45,487 nucleotides of DNA from contig JADHLZ010000011.1 of the NCBI GenBank assembly GCA_016780345.1, forward strand, positions 1 through 45,487, given 5' to 3'. Position 1 is the stretch's first letter, and every line of letters starts with the position of its first letter. The notes below the pieces were generated by a model that saw only the letters and a list, made by a program, of their open reading frames with translations, ran no database searches and was not told the DNA's origin. The position numbers were made by a program, and so were the translations under genes. The stretch comes from Flavobacteriaceae bacterium. Its GTDB lineage: Bacteria; Bacteroidota; Bacteroidia; Flavobacteriales; Flavobacteriaceae. Shown in pieces: positions 1-8,014 of this stretch.

Positions 1-1
1 A

Positions 2-2341
2 ATCTACAGTGGTTACTATGATTTTGAAATAGGACATTATTTATATGAATTAATTATTTTATCTCTCATTTCATACGTAATTTGGGCACTCCTCTCATTT
101 TTAATAATCACTTTAACAACTGAAAGACTAGTTGGTTTTTTTATAATGATTGTTCTTTTTATCGGAATACCACTACTAAGCTTAGCAGGTGTTGAACAAT
201 CTATTTTCAAATACAATGCTGGTACTGGATTTTCATACTCAGATATGGACGGTTATGGAAGTTCACTTAATAGATTTTTCCTGTACAAAATATATTGGCT
301 GTCACTTGGTTTAGTATTTTACATATTAACATACTTATTCTACTACAGGGGTTTACCCTCAAACTTCAGAGAAAGATTATCAATTGCTAGATCGAGATTT
401 AAAGGGAAATATCCCAAATTTATTGCTTTATTTATGCTGATATTTTTAAGCCTAGGAGGATATATTTATTATGAGACAAATATTTTAAATGAAAGAACAT
501 CATCAAAAGAAAGAGAATTAGAAACCGTTGAATGGGAGAAGAAATATAAAAAATATGAAAATTACGATCAACCAAGAATAGTTTCTGTAAATGTTAATGT
601 AAATATTTATCCCAAAAGCTTAGATGCTGATGCTAATGGAACTTATTTTATGGTAAATAAAACATCTAGTGTAATAGATAGTTTATTTTTAGACCACAAT
701 GACGCTATTAGTACCTTTGAGTTTGATAAAGAAACAGATCTTGTTTTAGAAGATACTTTATATAATTTTGACATATATAGATTAAAAAACCCTTTAAACC
801 CAGGTGATAGTTTAAAATTATCATTTTCGGTGAAAAACAAACCAAATACAAGTATTCGAAAAAATTCCTCAGTTGTAAGCAATGGTACGTTTATAAACAA
901 TAGACTTTTTCCAACTTTTGGTTATCCAGGCGGAGAACTTACAGATGATAAAACCAGAGAGAAGTATGACCTTCCTCCAAATAAATTAAAGCCCCATCCT
1001 TCAGACTCCACTGCTTTAGGAAATACTTATATATCCAAAGATGCAGATTGGATTGATTTTGAAGCTACCGTAAGCACCTCAAAAGATCAAATTGCTATTG
1101 CTCCTGGATATCTTCAGAAGGAATGGATTGAAGGAGATAGAAGATATTTTCATTATAAAATGGATAGTAAAATTTTAAATTTCTATGCATTTAACTCAGC
1201 AAAATACGAGGTTGTTCAAGATAAATGGAACGATGTTAAGCTTGAGATATACTATCATAAAGATCATGACTATAATTTAGATAGAATGATGAAAGGAATG
1301 AAAGCAGCCCTTGAATATTGCTCTACCAACTTTAGTCCATATCAACATAGACAACTAAGAATTATAGAATTTCCAAGAACCTCCGGTGGATTTGCTCAAT
1401 CCTTCCCCAACACTGTTCCATTTTCAGAAGATATTGGATTTATAGCTCAAGTGGACGATTCTGAGGAAGGTGGTAACGATTATGCTTTTTTTGTTAGCGT
1501 GCACGAAGTTGCTCATCAGTGGTGGGCACACCAAGTCATAGGAGCTGATGTACTTGGAGCTACTATGCTTTCTGAAAGCCTTTCTGAATATGTTACATTG
1601 AAAGTAATTGAACAGGTCAATGGAAAGAAAAAAATGCGAAAATTTTTAAAAAGATCTCTTGACACATATTTAACCCAAAGAACATTTGAAAGAAAAAGAG
1701 AAAATGCACTGATGTATAATGATGGACAGGGTTACATTCATTACCAAAAAGGATCTTTGGTATTTTATGCACTTAGTGATTACATTGGAGAAAAAACATT
1801 GAATAAAGCTTTAAGTAAATATGTTAAAAAAGTTGCTTTTCAAGAACCACCATATACAACTTCTATAGATTTACTTAATCATATAAAAGAAGTTACGCCT
1901 GATTCTCTAAACTACTTACTTGATGATATGTTTGAAACAATTACTCTTTATCAAAATAGAGTTGTTGAAACTAAATCTGAAAAGTTAGATAATGGAAAAT
2001 ATAAAGTTGACATTGAGTTTAAAGTCAGCAAATACAGAAACGATGAAAAAGGTAGAGCCTTTTATGGAGATAGAGAAAAAGATTCTATAAGTTATCAAAC
2101 AGATGAAATGAAAAAACCCGATTATTCTGTATTTCTAGAAGACTACATTGATATTGGAATATTTGGGGAAGACGATGATGAAAACGAAACTGAATTATAC
2201 CTTAAAAAACACAAAATTTCTTCGATTTATAATAAAGTATCTATTATTGTTGACAAAGAACCTAAGGAAGTTGGTATTGATCCATACAACAAACTAATTG
2301 ATACTAATTCAGATGACAACAGAAAGAAAATTGAAAATTAG
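2..2341 (+). CDS. ABC-2 type permease / M1 aminopeptidase fusion (5' partial)
   Basis: The reading frame is open from base 2, so the gene begins before the window; the ATG at 146 is internal. About 780 codons are visible. The first 160 residues hold about four hydrophobic segments, the end of an ABC-2 permease membrane domain. After them comes a beta-rich stretch and then an M1 (gluzincin) peptidase domain with HEVAHQ at visible residues 501-506. The likely third zinc ligand is the first Glu of SESLSE, 19 residues after the second His; classical M1 enzymes have 18. The upstream motif GGFAQSFPNTVPFSE sits where M1 enzymes have GxMEN. Fusions of this kind, about 1200 residues long, are common in Bacteroidota and are usually encoded beside an ABC ATPase, which would lie upstream of the window. 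Transport substrate and peptidase substrate are unknown. The family call is firm; the role is not. Confidence 0.85.
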   Translation: MYSGYYDFEIGHYLYELIILSLISYVIWALLSFLIITLTTERLVGFFIMIVLFIGIPLLSLAGVEQSIFKYNAGTGFSYSDMDGYGSSLNRFFLYKIYWLSLGLVFYILTYLFYYRGLPSNFRERLSIARSRFKGKYPKFIALFMLIFLSLGGYIYYETNILNERTSSKERELETVEWEKKYKKYENYDQPRIVSVNVNVNIYPKSLDADANGTYFMVNKTSSVIDSLFLDHNDAISTFEFDKETDLVLEDTLYNFDIYRLKNPLNPGDSLKLSFSVKNKPNTSIRKNSSVVSNGTFINNRLFPTFGYPGGELTDDKTREKYDLPPNKLKPHPSDSTALGNTYISKDADWIDFEATVSTSKDQIAIAPGYLQKEWIEGDRRYFHYKMDSKILNFYAFNSAKYEVVQDKWNDVKLEIYYHKDHDYNLDRMMKGMKAALEYCSTNFSPYQHRQLRIIEFPRTSGGFAQSFPNTVPFSEDIGFIAQVDDSEEGGNDYAFFVSVHEVAHQWWAHQVIGADVLGATMLSESLSEYVTLKVIEQVNGKKKMRKFLKRSLDTYLTQRTFERKRENALMYNDGQGYIHYQKGSLVFYALSDYIGEKTLNKALSKYVKKVAFQEPPYTTSIDLLNHIKEVTPDSLNYLLDDMFETITLYQNRVVETKSEKLDNGKYKVDIEFKVSKYRNDEKGRAFYGDREKDSISYQTDEMKKPDYSVFLEDYIDIGIFGEDDDENETELYLKKHKISSIYNKVSIIVDKEPKEVGIDPYNKLIDTNSDDNRKKIEN

Positions 2342-2348
2342 TTTATAA

Positions 2349-3260
2349 ATGAAAAGAAGAGATTTTAATCATATAGTAGCACTAGGAACATTTGGGTTAG
2401 CTTTTAGTAACCCTCAAATTGCAAGGAAAAAGATTTCTCTGGCTCAGTGGTCTCTTCACAGGGCAATAAAAATAAATCAAACATACTCTCCTTTTGACTT
2501 TTCATTAAAAGCTAGAGAAATGGGATTTGATGCTGTAGAATACGTATCCTCATTATATTGGAACGAATTAAAAACAAAACCAATTAAAAAAGTAACTAAA
2601 ACACTTTTAAACAATTCAAAAGACCATGGAATTAAGAATCTTTTAATTATGGTTGATGGTGAAGGTGATTTGGCCTCAAATAGCAAAAACAAAAGGCAAA
2701 AATCTATTGATAATCATAAAAAATGGATTGAAATGGCTTATGACTTGGGATGTCATTCCATAAGAGTCAATTTAAATGGTGAAAAGAGTAAAAATAAATG
2801 GATTGAATATTCATCTGAATCTTTAACGCAGCTTTGCTTAATTTCAAGAAAAGATAAAATTAACATTATAGTTGAAAATCATGGTGGTCTTAGCTCCAAT
2901 GCAAGTTATTTAGCTAACGTGATGAAAAATGTAAATTTATATAATTGTGGAACCCTACCCGATTTTGGAAACTTTTGCATTGAAAAAATAGATCCTGAAA
3001 ATTATTTTAGTCAATGTATTAATGAATACGATAAGTATCAAGGAATGGCTGAGTTAATGCCTTATGCAAAGGCTGTTAGCGCCAAATCCTATGATTTTGA
3101 TTCTAATGGTGAAGAAAACACTATAGATTTTAAAAGAATAATTAATATCACAAAAGAGTTTAAATACGATGGTTATTATGGAATTGAATTTGAAGGTTTG
3201 AACTTAAGTGAAATTGATGGGATAATTAAAACAAAAAGTCTACTCGAAAAATATTTATAA
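2349..3260 (+). CDS. Sugar phosphate isomerase/epimerase-like TIM barrel protein, Tat-type signal
   Basis: The protein has 303 residues and starts 7 bases after the preceding stop. The N-terminus MKRRDFNHIVALGTFG has a twin arginine followed by a hydrophobic stretch, which suggests Tat export, as is common for this family in Bacteroidota. The rest fits the xylose-isomerase-like (AP endonuclease 2) TIM barrel: a Glu at the end of strand 5 in VENHGGLS, an Asp in TLPDFGNFC, and a C-terminal YYGIEFEG strand with a Glu suited to metal binding. Members isomerise or epimerise sugars or inositol derivatives with a divalent metal. The true substrate cannot be read from the sequence. The tight spacing implies cotranscription with the peptidase fusion upstream. 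Confidence 0.8.
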   Translation: MKRRDFNHIVALGTFGLAFSNPQIARKKISLAQWSLHRAIKINQTYSPFDFSLKAREMGFDAVEYVSSLYWNELKTKPIKKVTKTLLNNSKDHGIKNLLIMVDGEGDLASNSKNKRQKSIDNHKKWIEMAYDLGCHSIRVNLNGEKSKNKWIEYSSESLTQLCLISRKDKINIIVENHGGLSSNASYLANVMKNVNLYNCGTLPDFGNFCIEKIDPENYFSQCINEYDKYQGMAELMPYAKAVSAKSYDFDSNGEENTIDFKRIINITKEFKYDGYYGIEFEGLNLSEIDGIIKTKSLLEKYL

Positions 3261-3414
3261 TCTATTTTTAATTTGATTTTTTATACAACTTATTCGTTTC
3301 AAAAAAATCTATTTTTTCTGGTCTTATATCTACACTTAAACCTTATACAAACAAAAAAAATGAAATTAATTCTAGAAATCATTTTTAATAAAAAAGTTTT
3401 ATTAACTTAAGAAC

Positions 3415-4083
3415 ATGAAAAAAAAAATTATAATTTTATTATTAATATTTCCTTTAGGAATTTTACTAAGCCAAAATAACCAAACTAATTCAACTGTTCA
3501 ATTTCAAGAAATTCTTAGTAGAATTGGATCTGAAAAAATTGATAAAAATATTGAAATTGATGGTTCTTTTTATTTTTTTAAATCTCCTGAAGATGCCAAT
3601 ATTAAATTATTAGATTCAGATAAAGTTTTTAGAACTAAAGTAAACTATAATTTAAAAAATGAATTATTTGAGTTTAAAAGTGGTGATGACTTTTATAATC
3701 TTACATCTAATAAAGTTGAATCTGTAGTATTTCTAAATAATAAATTTATCGTTTTTAATTCAAAGTTTTACGAACTGATTTCTGAAAATGATAATTTTAA
3801 AATATTGAAATCTCATTTTTTAGAGACTATCGAACCAAAATATCAGCCTGGTATTGAAGAAAAGCCAAATTTAAGGTACAGAAAGTCAAGTATACTCAAT
3901 CTGTTAGCTAATGGTAATATAAATCAAATTAAATCAAATAAGAAAGCTGTTATTTCTTTATTTAAAAAATCAAAACATCAAGAAATAAAATCTTATATAA
4001 AAACAAATAATATTTCGATTAGAGAAAATAATGATATACATAAATTATTTACTTTTTTCAAAAATGATTTAATGTTTCAGTAA
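3415..4083 (+). CDS. Hypothetical secreted protein
   Basis: The product has 222 residues. It begins with a clear Sec signal peptide (Lys-rich start, hydrophobic core to about residue 18, then a probable cut before the Gln in LLSQNNQ). Residues 45-125 alternate as in a beta-rich domain, and the last 60 residues are Lys-rich and probably helical (KKSKHQEIKSYIKTNN). I know of similar uncharacterised exported proteins in Bacteroidota, with an N-terminal beta module that begins like 'DGSFYFF' and a Lys-rich helical tail, but I cannot assign a function. A 154-base gap separates it from the isomerase-like gene, so it probably has its own promoter, though I saw no clear one. Confidence 0.7.
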   Translation: MKKKIIILLLIFPLGILLSQNNQTNSTVQFQEILSRIGSEKIDKNIEIDGSFYFFKSPEDANIKLLDSDKVFRTKVNYNLKNELFEFKSGDDFYNLTSNKVESVVFLNNKFIVFNSKFYELISENDNFKILKSHFLETIEPKYQPGIEEKPNLRYRKSSILNLLANGNINQIKSNKKAVISLFKKSKHQEIKSYIKTNNISIRENNDIHKLFTFFKNDLMFQ

Positions 4084-4149
4084 ATCACAAAATACTTTTA
4101 AGATTTTTTTTTATTATTTAAAAATCAAAATTTGATCACTTTAATATAG

Positions 4150-4860
4150 ATGATAATTGAAATTATACAGAATCCACACTACATAATTGATTTTAAATCT
4201 TATGAAGGACTTAGAAACATTGCTATCACAGTACTTGTTGTTATTTTTATATTAATTCTTGGAAAAAACTTAAACAAATCAAAAAATATATTTATAATAA
4301 AAATAATAAGTCTAATTGCAATTTTTCTCACTGTTTTTGGTCACATTAATGATATTATAATTGAAGCCTGGAGAGTTGAAGAAGATCTCCCCTTTCATCT
4401 TTGTTCTTTTTCAAACCTGATTGTTTGTACAATATTTTTTGTAAAAACAAATAAAAAAGTTTTTGAATTTCTGTTTTATTGTGGATTCTTGGGAGGTCTA
4501 GTTTCAATTTTAACACCTCAAATAAACTATTATGATGGAAGTTGGTATTTGTATATAAGTTATTATGTCAGTCATGGGATAATTATGTTGGCTCCATTGT
4601 TTATGTTATATAATTTAGACTATAAACTTAGTAAATACTCATGGCTTAGAACATTTGGAATTTTGAACATTCTAATGATTTTTATTTTTCCACTTAATTT
4701 TTTGATAGGAAGGGGTTCAAACTACATGTATTTGTATGAAGCTCCTCAAATAAAAAATCCTTTAGTTTTTGGTGATTGGCCATATTATATATTTAATTGG
4801 GAAGTTATAATAATCGTTTTATTTTATTTGACTTATTTAATGTTTTCCAGAAAATATTAG
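4150..4860 (+). CDS. TIGR02206 (YwaF-type) integral membrane protein
   Basis: The 236-residue protein is almost wholly hydrophobic, with about six or seven membrane segments. The motif EEDLPFHLCSFSNL near residues 78-91 is the signature of the TIGR02206/YwaF family, whose members share a conserved LPxHLC in a membrane segment. No biochemical function is established for the family. The gene ends one base before the start of the methyltransferase that follows (TAG, one base, ATG), so the two are probably cotranscribed. A short perfect inverted repeat at 4124-4136 lies just upstream of the start. Confidence 0.8.
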   Translation: MIIEIIQNPHYIIDFKSYEGLRNIAITVLVVIFILILGKNLNKSKNIFIIKIISLIAIFLTVFGHINDIIIEAWRVEEDLPFHLCSFSNLIVCTIFFVKTNKKVFEFLFYCGFLGGLVSILTPQINYYDGSWYLYISYYVSHGIIMLAPLFMLYNLDYKLSKYSWLRTFGILNILMIFIFPLNFLIGRGSNYMYLYEAPQIKNPLVFGDWPYYIFNWEVIIIVLFYLTYLMFSRKY

Positions 4861-4861
4861 A

Positions 4862-5476
4862 ATGAAAAAAACACCAATAGAAATATTTTCTGAATGGGTT
4901 GATAACGGAAAGGATGATGGAATGGAAATTAATCATTATGATGCAGTTAGTGCAATGTTAAAGCAAGTTTTAAATAATGAAACTAATTATTCGTTTATTG
5001 ATGCTGGATGTGGTAATGGATGGGTTGTAAGAAAGGTTTCTAAGGACAGTAATTGCTCCAGAGCAATTGGGATTGATGGATCAATAAATATGATAGAAAA
5101 AGCTAAATCTTTAGATACTATAAATGATTATTATTGTGATGAATTATCTATTTGGAAACCAGCAAAGAAAGTTAATATAGTACATTCAATGGAAGTATTA
5201 TATTATTTCAAAAATCCAATAGTTGTTTTAAAAAATATATTTAATAATTGGCTTAAAGAAAATGGAAAATTCATTATGGGAATAGATTTTTATTTTGAAA
5301 ATCAACCATCTCACGATTGGCCAGAGAAAACCAATATTTCCATAATGTCACTATTATCAATAAAAGAGTGGAAGGATTTATTTATTAAAACTGGATTTAA
5401 AAACATTCAGACTCTTAGAAGCGGTGAAAAGGAAGATTGGAAAGGTACATTAATTATTATGGCAACAAAAAGCTAA
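4862..5476 (+). CDS. Class I SAM-dependent methyltransferase
   Basis: The product has 204 residues. Motif I of the Rossmann methyltransferases is clear (FIDAGCGNGWVV, about residues 45-56), followed by the acidic strand IGIDGS and a downstream NIVHSMEVLYYF segment typical of small-molecule methyltransferases of the Methyltransf_11/25 group. The substrate is unknown. The start lies one base after the stop of the YwaF-type gene, which suggests translational coupling. The stop codon overlaps the end of the convergent rhodanese gene by four bases. Confidence 0.82.
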   Translation: MKKTPIEIFSEWVDNGKDDGMEINHYDAVSAMLKQVLNNETNYSFIDAGCGNGWVVRKVSKDSNCSRAIGIDGSINMIEKAKSLDTINDYYCDELSIWKPAKKVNIVHSMEVLYYFKNPIVVLKNIFNNWLKENGKFIMGIDFYFENQPSHDWPEKTNISIMSLLSIKEWKDLFIKTGFKNIQTLRSGEKEDWKGTLIIMATKS

Positions 5477-5841
5477 TTATTACTTATTATCCAATTCTTA
5501 TAACCACCCTCAAGATCATAAACTTTAGAGAAACCTATTTTTTTTAATATTTCTGAAGTTTTTTTACTTCTATTTCCAGATCTGCAATAGATATAAATTG
5601 GTTTAGATTTTTTAATTTTATTAAAAAACTCTATAAATAATTTTTTATCGTAAAAATCAATGTTAATTGCACCTTTAATGTGTCCTAAATTAAATTCTTC
5701 CGTAGTCCTAACATCAAATAGAAGAGCATCTTTTCTACTAATATTCTCTTTAAAGTTTTCCTTATTTAATATTTCATAAAAATTATCTTCTTGAGAAAAA
5801 ATAAAAAAAGGTAGTAGAAAGAAAAAAAAAATCTTAATCAT
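5473..5841 (-). CDS. Exported single-domain rhodanese
   Basis: The product has 122 residues with an N-terminal signal peptide (MIKIFFFFLLPFFIFSQ) and one rhodanese domain. The CDC25-like strand LLFDVRTTEEFNLGHI and the active loop YCRSGNRS with its catalytic Cys are intact. Rhodaneses move sulfane sulfur between donors and acceptors such as thiols or cyanide. The start overlaps the end of the MBL/rhodanese gene upstream by eight bases, so the two are one operon. The likely job is periplasmic sulfur transfer that feeds or complements the cytosolic enzyme; this is inference from context. Confidence 0.88.
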   Translation of the reverse strand: MIKIFFFFLLPFFIFSQEDNFYEILNKENFKENISRKDALLFDVRTTEEFNLGHIKGAINIDFYDKKLFIEFFNKIKKSKPIYIYCRSGNRSKKTSEILKKIGFSKVYDLEGGYKNWIISNN

Positions 5842-7219
5842 TAACTAGTATATTAAAATTTGACTTTCTAATTGATGAAAAACCACCAGCAACATCAACA
5901 ACAGATTTAAAACCATTTCTTTTTAATATGGAACAAGCTATTACACTTCTATATCCTCCTGCACAATGAATGAAATTTTTTTCATCACTATTAATTAAAT
6001 ATAATTCTTTTTCAAAAACATCAAGAGGAATAGACTTAGAAGCACTTAAATATCCATTATTTCTTTCACTTAATTTTCTTACATCAATTAGATTAATATC
6101 ATCAATAATTTTTGAAAGAGAATCAGGATCAATTGTTTCAATTGTTTCAAATTTAGCACCACTATTTAACCATGCGGAAAAACCTCCTTCCAAATAACCT
6201 AAACAGTTATCAAAACCAACTCTAGACAATCTCATAATTGCCTCTTGCTCTTGACCTTCACTACAAACTAATAATAACTTTTTACTAACATCTTTAATAA
6301 TTGATCCAACCCATGGGGCAAATGTTCCATTAAGCCCAATAAAAATAGATCCTGGAATGAAGCCTTTTTTAAAATCATTTTGATTTCTTACATCTAAAAT
6401 TAATGTGTCATCATTCATGAGATTATTGAATTCAATGATTGTTAATGGATTTAAACTTTGTTTTAAAACAGAATCAAAATCAAGATAACCTTCTTGATTC
6501 AATATTACATTTGAAGGAAAATACTCAGGAGGTAATTCAAGATCACTTGTTAATTCAATTATAAAATCCTCTTTACTTAAAGAACCATTTAATGCATAAT
6601 TATTTTTTTTTTGATTTCCTAAAGTATCAACTGTCTCTTTCATCATATTTTTTCCACAAGCTGAACCAGCACCATGAGCTGGATAAACTAAAATATTATC
6701 TGGAAGATTTGAAAGTTTATTGTTTACAGAATCAAATAATATACCTGCTAATTCTTCTTTAGAAATATTCATTGATTTTTGTGCTAAATCTGGTCTACCT
6801 ACATCTCCCAAAAAAAGAGTGTCACCTGTAAATATACAATAAGGTTTCTTTTCATTATCTAAAAGAAGAAAGCAAGTGCTTTCTAAAGTATGTCCAGGAG
6901 TATGAATAACTTTAATTGTTATATCACCAATATTAAACTCTTGATTATCTTTAGCTACAATACAGTCAAAAGAGGGATTAGCATTTGGTCCATATATTAT
7001 TGATGCATTAGTTTTTTTTGATAAAGTTAAGTGACCACTAATAAAATCAGCATGAAAGTGTGTTTCAAATATATATTTAATTTTGGAATTAGATAGCTTA
7101 GCTAAATTTATATATTCTGAAACCTCTCTCAAAGGATCAATAACTGCAGCTTCTCCATTACTTTCAATATAATAAGCTCCTTGAGACAAACATTTGGTAT
7201 ATAATTGCTTTACTAACAT
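5834..7219 (-). CDS. Persulfide dioxygenase-like MBL-fold hydrolase with two rhodanese domains
   Basis: The protein has 461 residues and no signal peptide. Residues 1-240 form a metallo-beta-lactamase fold with THFHADFISGH at 53-63, HTPGHTLEST, GDTLFLGDVGRPDL and PAHGAGS. A Phe follows the Asp where classical two-metal MBL enzymes have His; this fits the mononuclear-iron ETHE1/CstB branch, which oxidises glutathione or other low-molecular-weight persulfide to sulfite. Two rhodanese domains follow, at about 255-355 and 365-457. Each has a Cys in its loop (LLLVCSEGQE and FIHCAGGYRS); the second loop looks the more typical. The architecture resembles staphylococcal CstB (MBL plus rhodanese) with one extra rhodanese module. 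A -7-like box TATATTTG lies 11 bases before the start. Confidence 0.85.
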   Translation of the reverse strand: MLVKQLYTKCLSQGAYYIESNGEAAVIDPLREVSEYINLAKLSNSKIKYIFETHFHADFISGHLTLSKKTNASIIYGPNANPSFDCIVAKDNQEFNIGDITIKVIHTPGHTLESTCFLLLDNEKKPYCIFTGDTLFLGDVGRPDLAQKSMNISKEELAGILFDSVNNKLSNLPDNILVYPAHGAGSACGKNMMKETVDTLGNQKKNNYALNGSLSKEDFIIELTSDLELPPEYFPSNVILNQEGYLDFDSVLKQSLNPLTIIEFNNLMNDDTLILDVRNQNDFKKGFIPGSIFIGLNGTFAPWVGSIIKDVSKKLLLVCSEGQEQEAIMRLSRVGFDNCLGYLEGGFSAWLNSGAKFETIETIDPDSLSKIIDDINLIDVRKLSERNNGYLSASKSIPLDVFEKELYLINSDEKNFIHCAGGYRSVIACSILKRNGFKSVVDVAGGFSSIRKSNFNILVND

Positions 7220-7230
7220 AAATAAAAGAT

Positions 7231-7238
7231 CAAATATA
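7231..7238 (-). promoter_or_regulatory. Candidate Bacteroidota -7 element for the MBL/rhodanese operon
   Basis: On the minus strand the sequence reads TATATTTG, an exact match to TAnnTTTG. It ends 11 bases before the ATG at 7219. I found no TTG at 17-23 bases upstream, so only half of the usual promoter is present. Confidence 0.3.
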
Positions 7239-7254
7239 AAAATTGAAATATTAA

Positions 7255-7284
7255 TTGTATTATTATTTTAAAATTTTAATTTTA
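7255..7284 (+). promoter_or_regulatory. Candidate promoter of the NlpC/P60 gene
   Basis: TTG at 7255-7257 is followed after 19 bases by TAATTTTA at 7277-7284, one base off the TAnnTTTG consensus. It ends four bases before the GTG start, so the transcript would be nearly leaderless. The region is very AT-rich and a chance match is possible. Confidence 0.25.
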
Positions 7285-7288
7285 AAAT

Positions 7289-8014
7289 GTGTACGGAATT
7301 TGTAATCTAAATACCATTCCCGTTAGGAAAGAAAAATCTAGTAAATCAGAACTCACTACACAACTGAATTACGGGGAGATTTATATAGTTTTAAAAAAAG
7401 AAAAAAAATGGTACTACATTGAAATCAAAGATGATAATTATAAAGGTTGGATTAATTATTCACAATTTTATGAAATTTCAAATGACCTATATGAGAAAAT
7501 CTTAAAGACTAAACCTGTTTTTCTTCATGAAATTTCAAAAGAAATTTTGACACTGGAGGGTAGAATGCAATTAAGTATAGGATCTAAACTAAGTTCATTA
7601 AAATTTCTAAATCATAGTTTAAATAACCCTTATATTAAAAAACAAACATCAATAACCGAAACTGCTTTAAAATATTTAAATACTCCTTATTTGTGGGGAG
7701 GCAAAACACATTACGGAATTGATTGTTCTGGATTTACTCAAATAGTTTTTAAACTAAATGGTATAAATATACTTAGAGATGCATGCCAGCAAGCAAATCA
7801 AGGAAAAGAAGTCGATTTCAATTCAATTAAGGAGGGTGATCTAGCATTTTTTGGGGAAAAAAAAGTAACACACGTTGGAATTATTTTAGATGACAATAAA
7901 ATAATTCATGCTTTTGGAAAAGTGAGAATAGATTGTTTAAAAAAAAATGGGATATTAAATATTGAAACAAATAAAATATCCCATAAGCTTATAAAATTAA
8001 AAAGATACTACTAA
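7289..8014 (+). CDS. C40 family peptidase (NlpC/P60) with SH3-like domain
   Basis: The product has 241 residues. The start is GTG: the frame has a TAA at 7283-7285, and homologues as I recall them begin close to the YGICNL motif that follows here. An ATG two bases earlier opens a different frame that ends after seven codons. Residues 1-60 look like a bacterial SH3 domain, with a second SH3-like stretch to about 110. The NlpC/P60 domain has the catalytic Cys in YGIDCSGFTQ, the His in THVGIIL and a third polar position (His) in IIHAFGKV. Such enzymes cut gamma-D-Glu-diamino-acid links of peptidoglycan peptides. No signal peptide is present, which suggests cytosolic recycling of muropeptides or a non-standard export route. 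The stop overlaps that of the convergent TPR gene by four bases. Confidence 0.88.
   Translation: MYGICNLNTIPVRKEKSSKSELTTQLNYGEIYIVLKKEKKWYYIEIKDDNYKGWINYSQFYEISNDLYEKILKTKPVFLHEISKEILTLEGRMQLSIGSKLSSLKFLNHSLNNPYIKKQTSITETALKYLNTPYLWGGKTHYGIDCSGFTQIVFKLNGINILRDACQQANQGKEVDFNSIKEGDLAFFGEKKVTHVGIILDDNKIIHAFGKVRIDCLKKNGILNIETNKISHKLIKLKRYY

Noticed and set aside
5834-7219. Loss of a metal ligand in the MBL domain (Phe after Asp instead of His)
   Set aside because: This change is the expected state in the persulfide dioxygenase branch, so it is not a sign of decay.
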